DNA of 64,000 nucleotides from the NCBI RefSeq assembly GCF_032854445.1, contig NC_088304.1, positions 18,489,704 to 18,553,703 of the forward strand. The letters are read 5' to 3'. Below the pieces are notes generated by a model. It did no database searches. It was given only the letters and a program-made list of their open reading frames with translations, and was not told the DNA's origin. Positions 45,955 to 57,588 of the stretch are shown one piece after another (positions within the stretch are counted from its first letter, which is position 1; every line of letters starts with the position of its first letter). The stretch is from Liolophura sinensis. Lineage: Eukaryota > Mollusca > Polyplacophora > Chitonida > Chitonidae. Position numbers and translations under genes: made by a program.

Positions 45955-46092
45955 GATAAATAGAGATTATCGTTACTCTGTGCTGATCTGCATCGTCGTA
46001 TCAGCTCACTGTCGCCGTATCGACGCAACCGCAGAGAGCAAGAGCAGATGAGACGATGCAGATCTGCACAGTGTAATGATAATCTATTTATC
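45955..46092. mobile_element. hairpin MITE
   Basis: Near-perfect inverted repeat: 'gataaatagagattatcgttac' ... 'ctgatctgcatcgtc' on the left and 'gacgatgcagatctgcacag' ... 'gtaatgataatctatttatc' on the right. Arms of about 57 bases with a short central loop around 'cgccgtatcgacgcaacc'. It sits exactly at the edge of the minisatellite. Confidence 0.8.
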
Positions 46093-46609
46093 ATATACCT
46101 TCTGTTGACACTACTTTGGGGCCTTAAAATCCAGGTATTTTTTCAGACTACTTTGCTTAGCTTATAGTGTCTGGCAGTGCACAGGTCGTCATGACGCTCA
46201 CAAACTATTACGCGCACATGGATTTCATTCTAAATATAGCATATTTCAAAATAGTTGACCATCGCAGAAAAATGGACAAAAAAAAAAATAAATAAACAAC
46301 AAAATAAAACAAAAGAAAGACTCGAAAAACGGTGGAAATATTATTTATACAACGTTAAGTAAGTATAGCTGGGTTTTCAAAACACAGATGCTATGTGGAT
46401 GCAAGAATTGTAACGTTTATATATACATCATCTCAGATGTGACAAATGGCATTTTGAAATTGAGCATAGCAGCTGTAAAGCGAGCTAAAAAAATCTGGTC
46501 AACCACCAGTTTTAGAAGTGAAGAAGTGAATTAATTACATGTGGATGACTGAAAGTTCTTTAAATTTGCTGAAGTCTCTGTGAGTTCTTGAAACAGTTTG
46601 CTAACAAAG

Positions 46610-48106
46610 TTAATGGGTAGCTGATCCGTGGCAGAAAGTGAGGTGGAACGTGCAATTTGAGAAGGATGCACCCTGGAAAATACCGGCAGTTGTACATGTT
46701 CTAGTGGCATGGTTTACATTGTGTGTGAAATTCTGTGAAACAAACAGATTATTCTGAACTGCAGAACATAATGGGGTAGCTGCATCAATTTCTGTGGATG
46801 TACTGGGTTGGGGAGAAAGAGTTACGCTGGTAGCGGAAGGCTGTGTGACTGGTACATTTGAAACGATGTGGCTCATCTTTCCCCGCATACCATGATAAGC
46901 AACAGCGTAATTATTTATACTTGTAACATTTTTGTGGCCAGTGAGTGCATAATAGTCGCGGAATCTATGCCAACATGAAGGAGACGGGAACATGTTGTTT
47001 TGCGGGCACTGTGGTTTGTCAAACGGCCAGGTAAGTTAGATCGTTTTGCCATGGTTTTCATAATTGATTTTAGGGTCTGCTCTCCCATATGTTGGCATTT
47101 GTACCATACATTACTGCAAGCTTTTTTTGTAATTAATGCCGAGGTAAAATGGATTGTCGTCTGTGCACATTTTTGGTGGCCTCTGGTCCTTGTAGACTTT
47201 GTACGCCTCTACCGAGCAGTCAGTCTTATCAACGACCGCAAATTGTTTCGGCTGGAAGGGGCGGACATGCATGTTTGAGTTTTGACCACTCCTAGTTTTT
47301 TTCGCGCTCATTGTACTCCAGGTATTCTGTCCCCTGTTCATCACATTTTAAAGTCACGTCTCCCCATCTGAGTTTATGATTTTCTTCTCCACGAAGGCCA
47401 AAATGAAGGGAATTCTTCAGCTATATTTTGTTGACAAGTACGCGCGAACTATGGTTCCCTATTTCTTTATTTTCCCTCAGAATACATTCCTCATTTTCTG
47501 TCAGCGGCTCAGCTTTGGCCTGTTCCCTTTGCCTTTCTGTTTGAGCTCCTTGCTTTTTTAAAGTAAGGATGTCACGTGAAATTCTTTGTTAAAAAGCAAG
47601 TTATATGCATAGTTATGCTCACGTAGATAGCGTTCTATGGCCCTGTGGTACTCGCAACCGTCGTGTTTTCTCAGGGAAAGAAGGAACGATCGAACGTAAT
47701 TGTTCCACTGGACGTGTGGTATGTCCTCAATTTCCAGATCATCTTCGCGAGGAAAGGTTCGCAGGAATCTAGAAAATGGATGGAACTGTGCTATACTGTT
47801 AGTGTTACCAGTGCAAATTCTGACTACGCTTTCCGTCTTCCGGACAGTGTTTTTGTTCCTCATTGACACGAAAAACTCTGATTTCTCCCTCTCGCCGCAT
47901 TCAACGAAAGTTGGCTTCCTGTTCGAAAATGACGCCCGTTTTAGGTGGTTTTCATGGGCATTGGTCACCAAAATTTCCTGTTCGAAAGCATTTACTCTAG
48001 TAAGAAAATCACCGTCATAGTCGGATATCTGTTCACTGTCCCTGTCCGACCAAAATCCGAGGTCAAAATTTGGCATGTCTGAGTCACTGCTATTCTCAGC
48101 CTCCAT
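46610..48106 (-). pseudogene. Crypton-derived DUF3504 / KIAA1958-like tyrosine recombinase, inactivated
   Basis: Starts at an ATG at 48,106 with an acidic N-terminus (SSDSDMPNFD). About 120 residues in comes IPHVQWNNYVRSFLLSLRKH, the region that opens the recombinase-like domain. Further blocks lie in shifting frames: KELKQKGKGN; LKNSLHFGLRGEENHKLRWG (first catalytic Arg region) near 47,400-47,340; GRLTNHSARKTTCSRLL (His-x-x-Arg motif) near 47,030-46,980; LTGHKNVTSINNYAV (His and Tyr nucleophile region) near 46,950-46,900. This is the full R-HxxR-H-Y series of the Crypton-type family that also gave vertebrate KIAA1958/QRICH1/ZMYM genes. At least one stop at 47,558 and three or more frame changes kill it. 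Cryptons are intronless, so these are not splice sites. Confidence 0.85.
47781..47817 (+). repeat. 37-bp perfect inverted repeat, left arm
   Basis: Exact reverse complement of 48,119-48,155. This arm lies inside the Crypton-like coding frame; the other lies just before its start codon, on the far side. Spacing about 300 bp. Confidence 0.95.
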
Positions 48107-48118
48107 AATGGCGTGGTT

Positions 48119-48155
48119 TTTGCACTGGTAACACTAACAGTATAGCACAGTTCCA
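48119..48155 (-). repeat. 37-bp perfect inverted repeat, right arm
   Basis: Partner of 47,781-47,817, ending about 10 bases upstream of the ATG at 48,106. Confidence 0.95.
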
Positions 48156-48644
48156 AAGGTAAACAGTTTAACAATTCGGAAATCCAGAAATAATAAAGGA
48201 GCAACAACAAACTTTTGAAAGCAGAACGAATAGGAACAGGCGCATTTAAATATTTACAGGAGAAAAGTCTTGAGCTAGAAATCTAGACTGAATTGACATC
48301 AACAGCTATCAGCGTTGCGGAATGTAATTTGACGCCAAAAATCACGAAGCGGATGACACAAAAAAAGACGAAAATATTTGAATATAACCTTTTTGCTCAT
48401 AATGTGGCATGTAGACAGTATAGAAAAATTTTATTAGTTTTTCTGGGTCTTAATTTTAGGGAGAATAAACCGCATGTTCGTGTAAGTAGGTCAGCTCTGC
48501 ATGAAAATCCCCGTCAAGGACCATAGGGCTTTCCCTGGGAAAGGTCACTCGGTGCGAAAGTAATTACGTGCGTGCAAAATGTTCAGAGGATGGTGATACG
48601 AAAAAATATCAGGGGGCTCTGTATCAGCCGGGTAACACGCATAG

Positions 48645-48880
48645 GTATATCTGGTCTGAATTGACATAATACACCTCCACACACTGTAGCCGAATACACC
48701 CATATGATACACGTGATAGATAAAAATACATCTCAACACTGGTGCCAAATACATCTATATAATACACATGATTGATAAAGAAACATCTCCATAAACTGAA
48801 TACATCCAAATGATACACGTAATAGATAAAAACACATCTCCACACTTGTGCCGAATACACCCATTGAACGTTATGATTGT
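48645..48880. repeat. ~57-bp minisatellite, displaced block
   Basis: Same unit and orientation as 44,985-45,950 ('ctccacacactgtagccgaatacacccatatgatacacgtgatagataaa'), about four units. The blocks are separated by the hairpin MITE and the Crypton-like sequence. Confidence 0.88.
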
Positions 48881-49251
48881 AACTCCACTTGTTGTCCTTG
48901 ACAATGTGATGAGACAATTCAGTTCACTTCTGACGACGAAAATACTTCCTCTCTCTGTAGCCTTCTTTGGGAGCAAATTTTTAAAAGGACAGTTATATAA
49001 GTTTTTTTATGCACTGAAACCTCTAACCAAAGTGTCATCCAGATCTGGTGTGCCAAGAGCTTCTACTCAAAACCATATCAGACCAAACTATGGTATTAAG
49101 TTATTCTCAAAATTAATTTGCTGTACTTCACTATATTCGCAATGATTTTCATATTCGAAAAAGAAACATTTTTCACCACAACCTAAACCACGTTAACATG
49201 ACGTTTCTTTTACGCGCTCCATCCTGGTGTTTAACGTATTCTATACAGCTT

Positions 49252-49724
49252 TTAAGGGCGCTCTTCAAAAAAGAACACAAGATTTTTGTTTTTGCACACC
49301 GGGTATCTCTCCTCAATGATTTTTTTCCCGAAATCAAACGTGTACATCTTTGTGCCTATAAACAATCCAAAATATTCTCCATTTAAATGGATACCGCTGG
49401 AAGCCGAAAACCAAAAGGGTTGGTAAAGAGAACAAAATTCAAAGTTTTTAACTCCTTCGCAGTGGTAATACTCATCACCAAAGTACCGAAACATATCTTT
49501 AATACTGGAACTTTTCTCGTTAATCATGTAGGTTGACTTGACAACTCCACGGTTAAAGACAACCACGTAAATGTTATTACTATTCACTATTAATCTGATA
49601 TAATCACCTTCCTTTATGCCTAGTGGGAAGACTTGATTCCAACGTACAGGAAAAATGTTTTTATCACAGGTCGTAAACTTGTCGTGATCTTTGTCCACAG
49701 CTTTGTAACAAAACATCAAAGTTT
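49252..49724 (-). CDS. secreted PAN-like protein, exon 3 (C-terminal, novel region)
   Basis: Last coding exon, 473 nt, acceptor cttatgttttcag before 49,724, entered in phase 1 and matching the phase-1 donor at 50,565. It codes about 157 residues to a stop at 49,252. I recognise no family. It has five Cys, a Tyr/Phe-rich section (about DMFRYFGDEYYHCEG) and two beta-like stretches, IYVVVFNRGVVKSTY and EYFGLFIGTKMYTFDF. These resemble EIVLLIDDNRGVYRL in exon 2, so a repeated strand motif (for example a small propeller) is possible. The upstream continuation of the frame is intron. Confidence 0.7.
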
Positions 49725-50117
49725 CTGAAAACATAAGAAGAACGCGTGTTAGGAATTCGCTCGGCAAGGTCGTGCCCCCTTTAAGGTTACGCCTATTTTC
49801 CGTATTCTTACATGTACATACAGATTGAAACACAAACGTGTGGATGTGTATTAAATAGTGCATGATTTAAAATTTGTGACAGTCTGCATGAATACTTACA
49901 TTCTTAATAAGTGTGTACAACAACAACGGCACTCCAACGTATCTGCTTCCATTTTCCTGTCTCTATAGAGTATTTCTTTATTTGTTATTTTGGGTACTAT
50001 TTTTACACATGTTATCATGTTGTACAGTACTTCGTCATGGTAGTTACGTGCAGTGGCCGCAATAAACCACCGCCTTGCGCTCGGTATTAGACAAACCTCC
50101 TGAATAAACGCTTCCAA

Positions 50118-50290
50118 GTGCTATGCTGGCTTCCCCTCCGGCCGTACGTGGGAAGATCTTTCAGCAACCTGCGGATGGTTGTGGGTTTTCCCCGGGCTCA
50201 GCCCGGTTTCCTCCTACCATAAGGCTGGCCGCCATCGTATAAGTGAAATATTCTTGAGTACGGCGTAAAACACCAATCAAATAAATACAT
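50118..50290 (+). repeat. SINE group A in an intron
   Basis: 'atgctggcttcccctccggccgtacgtgggaag...gcggatggttgtggg' through 'gtataagtgaaatattcttgagtacggcgtaaaacaccaatcaaataaa', lacking the tRNA head. It lies in the intron between exons 2 and 3 of the PAN-like gene, antisense to that gene. Confidence 0.9.
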
Positions 50291-50564
50291 TAATTAATCT
50301 TAGCGTATCCAGAATAAAGTTTTGTATCCAAATCACACATACCAAAACAACGAGAGTTATCATCTTTGGATAACAGAAATGCTCATTCCTGACGTTAAGT
50401 CATCCATTAACACGTGACTCCCAAACTGGGTTTATCGTCCTTAAAACAAAATACCTATGACTCGCTTATAATATACACGTAGGCGTCAAAACATTCAAAT
50501 TTTCTCGCGCTTTTGGAAAAACAGCTCAGCAATAAAGAAATAAGAAATACAGTATTATACTCAC

Positions 50565-50796
50565 CATGTCTGATCAAAAAGATATCACCAAAAGGATGTA
50601 TTTTTTCAAAGAAAAGCAGGCTATCTAAGCGCTGGTTAAAGCCAACAAATACTTCTTCAAGGGATCCAATTAGGCGAGGTTTGGGGGACGCAGACGTTAA
50701 CCGATACACGCCTCTGTTGTCGTCAATGAGGAGCACAATTTCCAAGTCTTTTTTCATCGCTTTTGCACTAGCAGTCACTCTAAGCGCTTCACATTC
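50565..50796 (-). CDS. secreted PAN-like protein, exon 2
   Basis: Exon of 232 nt, acceptor ctttcttactacag before 50,796 (phase 0, as at the exon 1 donor) and donor cat g|gtgagt after 50,565 (phase 1). It codes about 77 residues beginning ECEALRVTASAK, then EIVLLIDDNRGVYRL and FVGFNQRLDSLLFF. No known domain recognised. Confidence 0.7.
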
Positions 50797-51409
50797 CTGT
50801 AGTAAGAAAGATATGTAAACCCGTTGTGATCTTTTGAAACAATTGTTTACAAAACATATTTTTATCTCTTAGCTTTCAATAGTGAGAAAAGATAAAATCT
50901 CCGTCAACATTCCAGGATGATTATTCGACGTTATTTTCAAATGACGTGGAAGAAATACGAGTCTTATGGTTCTTGTGTACTACGGGAAACTCAAAGTAAG
51001 CCACGTCGACTTTTCTATTGTCTGTACGTTAAACAGTAACTAAACAGTGTTCAGTTTCCCCCTTGGTTATAAAGTTCATCAAAAGATGCTGTTTTGTTAT
51101 GAATCAAGGTATTGCAAGAAAGTTATCAACGTAGGCTTAGAGGGGATACACAATGATGAGACCACCTGAAGAAACTACTGGATGACATTGAGTCAAGTAA
51201 CCTCTGTAGTGGTCAATACTAATCAACAAATGGAGTTTTGGAAAGTTGTGTAAGTCATTCCGGCCATTACATTCAAGTAATGGCTGGAACTTTGTCCACA
51301 CCTGCATGCTGTGTCCATGTAAATAGTTTTAACCTTGGGTGCTTTGTTAATACCACAGTTTGCATTAAAATTTGACCGAAAGAACTCAAGAATTGTTCAA
51401 TGATATTAC

Positions 51410-51745
51410 CTCCTCAAAAAGCTGACCCGTAGGATGGGGGACGATGCTGGCTACCTTACGAGGCTGATGGTCAAACAACTCACAGCGGATTTGGTTTCCT
51501 TCAGGTTTCACATTAAACGACTGACACTGGTCATCTCCGAGTTCGTCACAAATCAGCCCGCAGTGACCATTACTGACCACGAGGCTGGTCAGAACCGAGT
51601 TGCTACTGTCATAGACGTTTCCTAGCTCAATAGTTGGACTTTTTCTAAAAACGCTCACAGCATCTGCTGTCGTGGCCATCAAAGACATCAACAACAACAC
51701 AGCTAAAAACGACAGATGATCACCAGTAGTTGACTCCAGCATCAT
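51410..51745 (-). CDS. secreted PAN-like protein, exon 1 (signal peptide and PAN-like module)
   Basis: 112 codons from the ATG at 51,745 to donor gaggag|gtaata (phase 0). Residues about 10-29 form a strong signal peptide (LSFLAVLLLMSLMATTADA). Residues about 55-95 have a PAN/apple-like pattern: NGHCGLICDELGDDQCQSFN followed by a Cys-Glu-Leu strand. An acceptor-like 'ttgttatttccccacag' lies directly before the ATG, so a 5'UTR exon probably precedes it. Joined to exons 2 and 3 the coding sequence is 1,041 nt, 346 residues, with all phases matching. Confidence 0.8.
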
Positions 51746-54125
51746 CTGTGGGGAAATAACAAACAGACTAAATTTAATTATTTCATTGATTTAAACATCG
51801 ACTTATACAAAGTATCTGTTCGAATATCTTCTAAAGAATTTCTAACCTGCACAAGATGTACCCATTATCAGTTTACATGTGTCAGCCCGTGTAGTCTAGG
51901 GTTGCAATGCGGACAAGTATCAGTTTTACTCGTGTTCAGATGAACAGCATTTTTACATGGGTATCTTTTGACTGATATGAATGACCATTTCACACCATTC
52001 CACAAGATTCAACCTTACAAAGTATCAGAACTTCATCGGATACCATTGCTAACTTTAATGAGAATAACATTTTGTCAGAACTTCTTTTGTCTGATATAAC
52101 TGACCATTTACCCGTTAATAATTTACACATGGTTCAATGTTATAAAACAGCAGATTCTCATCAGATACCAACTTTCATGAGAATCATATTTTGTGATTGC
52201 TTCTTTCGAACATGTGTGATGCTTTTGAGCATGTGTCTAATACAAACTCACTACGCATTTATTAACACCTATACATTTGTGATTTGACGGTTGGTATAAT
52301 TAGAATATCTATTTCGTCTCCTTCATGAAACAGTACTTCATAGAAAATGAAAAAAAATCTGCTAAAAGACACTAAAAATTAAAGTCGAAAAAGTTGAAGT
52401 TGGAATCTCCCTCTGACCCCTGCAAACGGGCGTATCACACGTTGGGAAGTTCGCCAATAACTGGCCAAAGGCTTACTATTTATTGGTTCTTTCACTACAG
52501 ACACCAGTTTCCATTCACAGTGCTGACAAGATATGATAACAGATAACAAGAAGATAAGGTTTGTAACAGTATAATGAAATAGAATGAAAGATAAAAAAAA
52601 CTAATATTTAAATTAAAAGGAATAAGTAAATAAATTAAAAATAATAGAAAATAGCAGGTTCTATGTAAATATTTATGTAATGGAATAAACCGTAAAAAAA
52701 GAAATAAAGAAGTTTAAAAAAACAGGGAATATAATATAATTTAATGATATATTGACAGCCGAAAGACGAAATAAAGATAATCAAACCGGAAGTCGGCTGA
52801 ATATTTCAGAAAGACTGAACGATTTCCAGCACGCATGAAACTGACCGTCGTCATTTAAAAATTGTTGAGTATGGCGTTTGACAACAATTAAATAAATAAA
52901 TAAAACATATTAAATTAACATATCTCAAGTATTGTTTTATTTACACGGTGATGATACGACTCAAACCGTGCAAACGGGCGTCCTTGACAGTTTAATGTCA
53001 CCAAGTGCTCGTACACATAATATACGCCCCTAAGATCAATGAAATTGTGAAAATCTAGAAACTCCATGTCCAAAGCCGGGATTGAACCCTCGCTATGTGT
53101 CACGTACCTTACTCTCTGAGTAAAAGCCCGATTGTCAATTTGTTTTTGAAGTTTGAGCTATTTTACAAACATCAATACAGAAGACCAGTGGCCTGTTTTA
53201 CTAAACAGTCACAAATTCCGCCTGAAAAACTCCAGTGACAACATAAAGCGATGAGATACGTCCTCCTGGTAAATACGCTTGAGGCAACATTGCGACAGTT
53301 TTTGTACCACGGGCTACGGATGTTTAAGTGTTAATCTAGCCGGTCACACCATTCAATTTCGATGTCATCTAGTCACCTTCAGACAGGGATTCATTACCTT
53401 TAGGAAGAAATCGACTTTCCTTCAGAAATTTCTCGTCTTGTCCCCTCACACAAAATCTTTCTAATGTGACCCCTTTACTCCTGTTTTTCATATTTATTCT
53501 GACGACGAGGTCTCCTGCAGTTAAAATGATAAAATATTTAGGGAATCGTCGTATTGTCTTTACCTTCTTCTGACAATGCCTCGGTCTTTAGATACTGGGT
53601 ATAATTTCAATCTACCTGATAAATATTAAAAATAAACATTTTTGCTTTATTGTGTTTGGTTTACTGGCTTGTCCATCTATAGGTCATACAAGCTTTCTTT
53701 TGGTAGGCCTTGTCGCTGTTTCCATTGTTTTCATTGTTTGGCATCTTTATACACACATCCGAACAGGATACGTCCTCCATATTTATTTTATGCTATTCTT
53801 TGATCCGTACTGGTCAGTGGAAAACATGTTTTCGTGTAAAAACTCTTTGAACACTTTAGACTACCGTACAATCAGAGATTTTCAGAGTGATAAATGTGTT
53901 CGCTGTTACATTCAGTCGGCATTACAGACAGCTGAAACAAAATGTTGTCGCTGCTTGTGTTTATTATATTAGGTTAGACATTTCTACGTTCTCGATGGAA
54001 TGTTTTGCCGGTATTTAGGTGTTTTCTGCATACATCTCTATCTGCTGTCTATCTGCATGTCTCTCAGCAACTGTACAGCAAAAATGTACTTTACAGCCCC
54101 TCCTGGGCCAAAATACATGTCATTG
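51746..54125. other. no confirmed gene
   Basis: Probably holds the 5'UTR exon or promoter of the PAN-like gene, but I cannot place it. 52,590-52,900 is very AT-rich. 52,840-52,905 ('gaccgtcgtcatttaaaaattgttgagtatggcgtttgacaac') resembles a SINE tail. Short ORFs such as 53,652-53,972 have no support. Confidence 0.35.
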
Positions 54126-54215
54126 GGGGCCTCCGTGAGCGAGGTGGTAAATACAAGCGTGGCGCAATGACCCAAGAACCTCTCACCAATGCAGTCGCTG
54201 TGAGTTCAAGTGCAA
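54126..54215 (+). repeat. SINE group A head fragment
   Basis: 'gcctccgtgagcgaggtggtaaatacaagcg' then 'gcgcaatgacccaagaacctctcaccaatgcagtcgctgtgagttcaagtgcaac'. It breaks off exactly where the 17-bp minisatellite starts. Confidence 0.8.
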
Positions 54216-56515
54216 CTTTCCACCCTCACCATGATCCCCCCCCACCATGATTCTGTCCCCACCAGGATTCCAAACTCACCATTATACCACCCCCACCACC
54301 CTCACCACCCCCACCACGATTCCACCCCCCACCATGATTCCACCCTCACCATGATTCCACCCTCACCATGATTCCACCCTCACCATGATTCCACCCTCAC
54401 CATGATTCCAACCTCACCATGATTCCACCCTCACCATTATTCCACGCCTACCATGATTCCACACCCAACATAATTTCACCCTCACCATGATTCCACCCTC
54501 ACCATGATTCCACCCCACCATGATTCCACACTTACCATAATTCCACCCTTGCCATGATTCTACCCCCACCATGATTCCACACTTACCATGATTCCACCCC
54601 CACCATGATCCCGCCCTCACCATTATTCCACGCCTACCATGATTCCACACCCAACATAATTTCACCCTCACCATGATTCCACCCTCACCATGATTCCACC
54701 CCACCATGATTTCACCATCACCATAATTCTACCCCCACTATGATTCCACCCTTACCATGATTCCACCCTCACAATGATTCCACCCTCACCATGATTCCAC
54801 CCTCACCATGATTCCCCCCCACCATGATTCCCCTCACCATGATTCCACCCTCACGATAATTCCATGCTCACCATGATTCCATCCTCACCTGATTTCCCCC
54901 CCCCACCATGACTCTACCCTCACCATGATTCCCCGTACCATGATCCCACCTTCACCATAATTCCATGCTCACCATGATTCCACCCTCACCATGATTCCCC
55001 CTACCATGATTCCACTCTCACCATAATTCTACCCCCACCATGATTCTACCCTCACCATGATTCCATGCTCACCATAATTCCACCCTCAACATGATTTCCA
55101 CTTCCGCGATTCCACCCTTACCATGATTCCATGCTCACCATGATTCCACCCCCACCATGATTCCACACTTACCACGATTCTACCCCCACCATGATTCCAC
55201 CCCCACCATAATTCCACCCCCACTATGATTCCATGCTCACCACGATTCCACACCACCATGATTCCATGCTCACCATAATTCCACCCCCACCATGATTCCA
55301 CCCTTACCGCGATTTCACACTTAACATGATTGTACCCCCACCATAATTCCACCCCCACCATAATTTTACTCCCACTATGATTTCATGCTCACCATGATTC
55401 CACCCTCACCACGATTCCACCCCCACCATGATTCCATGCTCACCATAATTCCACCCTCACCATGATTCCCCCTACCACGATTCCAACCTCACCATGTTTC
55501 TACCCCCACCATTATTCTACCCCCACCATGATTCCATGCTCACCACGATTCCACCTCCACCATGTTTCCATGCTCACCATAATTCCACCCTCACCATGAT
55601 TCCCCCTACCACGATTCCAACCTCACCGTGTTTCTACCCCCACCATTATTCTACCCCTACCATGATTCCACCCTCACCATGATTTCACCCTTACCATGAT
55701 TCCACCCTCACCATAATTTTACCCCCACCATGATTATACACTTACCATGACTCCACCCTCACCATGATTCCACCACCACCACGACTCCATCCCCACTATG
55801 ATTCCCCCCTCACCAAGATTCCATTCTCGCCATTATTCCACCCCCACCATAACTCTACCCCCACTATGATTCCACCCCCACCATGATTCCACCCACACCA
55901 TGATCCCGCCCTCACCATAATTCCACCCTCACCATGATTCTACACCCCCCCCCCCCATGATTCCACCCCATCATGATTCCACCTCTACCATGATTCCACA
56001 CCCACCGTAATTCTACCCCCACCATGATTCCACCCTCACGATGATTCCACCCCCACCATGATTCCACCCGTACCATAATTCTACCCCCACCACGATTCCA
56101 CCCCCACCATGATTCCACCCGTACCATAATTCTACCCCCACCACGATTCCACCCTTACCATGATTCCACCACCACCATGAATCCACGCTCACCATGATTC
56201 CACCCTCACCATGAGTCCACCAACACCATGTTTCCACACCCACCGTAATTCTACCCCCACCATGATTCCACCCTCACCATAATTCCACCCTCACAATAAT
56301 TCTACCCCCACTATGATTCCATGCTCACCATGATTCCACCCTTACCATGATTTCCCCCCTACCACGATTCCATGCTCACCATAATTCCACCCCCACCATG
56401 ATTCCCCCCTACCACGATTCCACCCCCACCATGTTTCTACCCCAACCATTATTCTACCCCCACCATGATTCCACCCTCACCATGATTCCACCCCCACCAT
56501 GATTCCACCCCCAAT
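54216..56515. repeat. 2.3-kb minisatellite of 15-17-bp units
   Basis: Over 130 head-to-tail variants of 'caccatgattccaccct', with swaps at fixed places (ccct/cccc/gctc/actt; atgatt/ataatt/acgatt). The minus strand reads as WNHG/GGIMVRVES-like repeats in several frames because the unit lacks stops. I treat these as repeat translations, not genes. Confidence 0.95.
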
Positions 56516-57180
56516 ACAATCATTTTACAATAGTCCGCAAACCAACATTTGAGCTTTGTGTAGTGCCTGAACAATGGTCCGTTTTCTTCTTGAAAAGCGG
56601 TCAGGACGCGCCTGCAGCCATATAAGATCCCAGGACCTCTGGACCTTTACTTGTTAGACTGGGATAATCGACACCATCTGGATACAGTCGCCTTTATGCT
56701 AAGCTTTCCTAGACAACTGAGGTCCCGTTCACCTGATTAACTAAACAGTCGATTAAATGTCTGATTTATTTCGGCAAAGGAGGAATGTTTTAGCCGACGG
56801 TTATTTGTGCGTCTGTCTGCCTGTCTATATGTCCGTCAGCAAGTTTGGGAAAAACTTAAAGAAAGATTTGACTGACACTTTTGGCACAGCTCGGCTTTTG
56901 GATCAAGAATCTGTCCATTAAGTTTTGTTGGATAATGCTCCAGGATCTTCTTCGCCATTGCAAGACACGTCAGAAATGCGGAGTATTCTCTCTTGGTATC
57001 TTGTGGAGGATTTAACTAACACTCGGGAACCTATTCATCAAAGCCATGCGTGTCAAAATTTAAAAACCTCTTTACAATGCTTAGTTTTGGAAACTAGAAG
57101 TTCAAAATTTGAACACATTTTTCTTACGATAACAATGATGAGGTGGACACAGGATTAATTTCCAAAGCCCAAAATATAAG
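56516..57180. other. no gene seen
   Basis: Unique sequence. The 77-codon frame at 56,925-57,158 has no recognisable features. Confidence 0.35.
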
Positions 57181-57324
57181 TTTATTTATTTATTTATTTA
57201 TTTGATTTGTGTTTAACGCCGTACTCAAGAATATTTCACTTATACGACGGCGGCCAGCATTATGGTGGGGGGGAAACCGGGTAGAGCCCGGGGGGAACCC
57301 GCGACCATCCGCAGGTTGCTGACC
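57181..57324 (-). repeat. SINE group A, 5'-truncated, with target-site duplication
   Basis: (ttta)n tail and body to 'cgcaggttgctgacct', with no tRNA head. Flanked by the 11-bp duplication caaaatataag at 57,170-57,180 and 57,325-57,335, so truncation occurred during insertion, as in LINE-type priming. Confidence 0.88.
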
Positions 57325-57588
57325 TCAAAATATAAGCTTTAAGATCGTATTTTAAATTTAAAATAAAGCAGACGTAAAGCCGAAATGGATTGGATTAATG
57401 GGAACCTGCACATACTAAAACTGCGCTGTGTTCAGATTTTACCTTGATCCCAGCGATTCAGAAGCTGTTACATGCATAACAAACATAGCGTCAAATGTTT
57501 CCCACGCTATTATGACCCAATACAATTAATGATTAATATTTTTTCTTATGTTCTTAATTATTGCTAAACGACATATTGCCGACAGTTC

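Noticed and set aside
53652-53972. Membrane protein exon
   Set aside because: 106-codon hydrophobic frame with a non-ATG start, no conserved motif and no convincing splice partners.
54414-56243. Long minus-strand Trp/Gly/His-rich reading frames
   Set aside because: They are translations of the 15-17-bp minisatellite, occur in more than one frame, and have no start or splice context.
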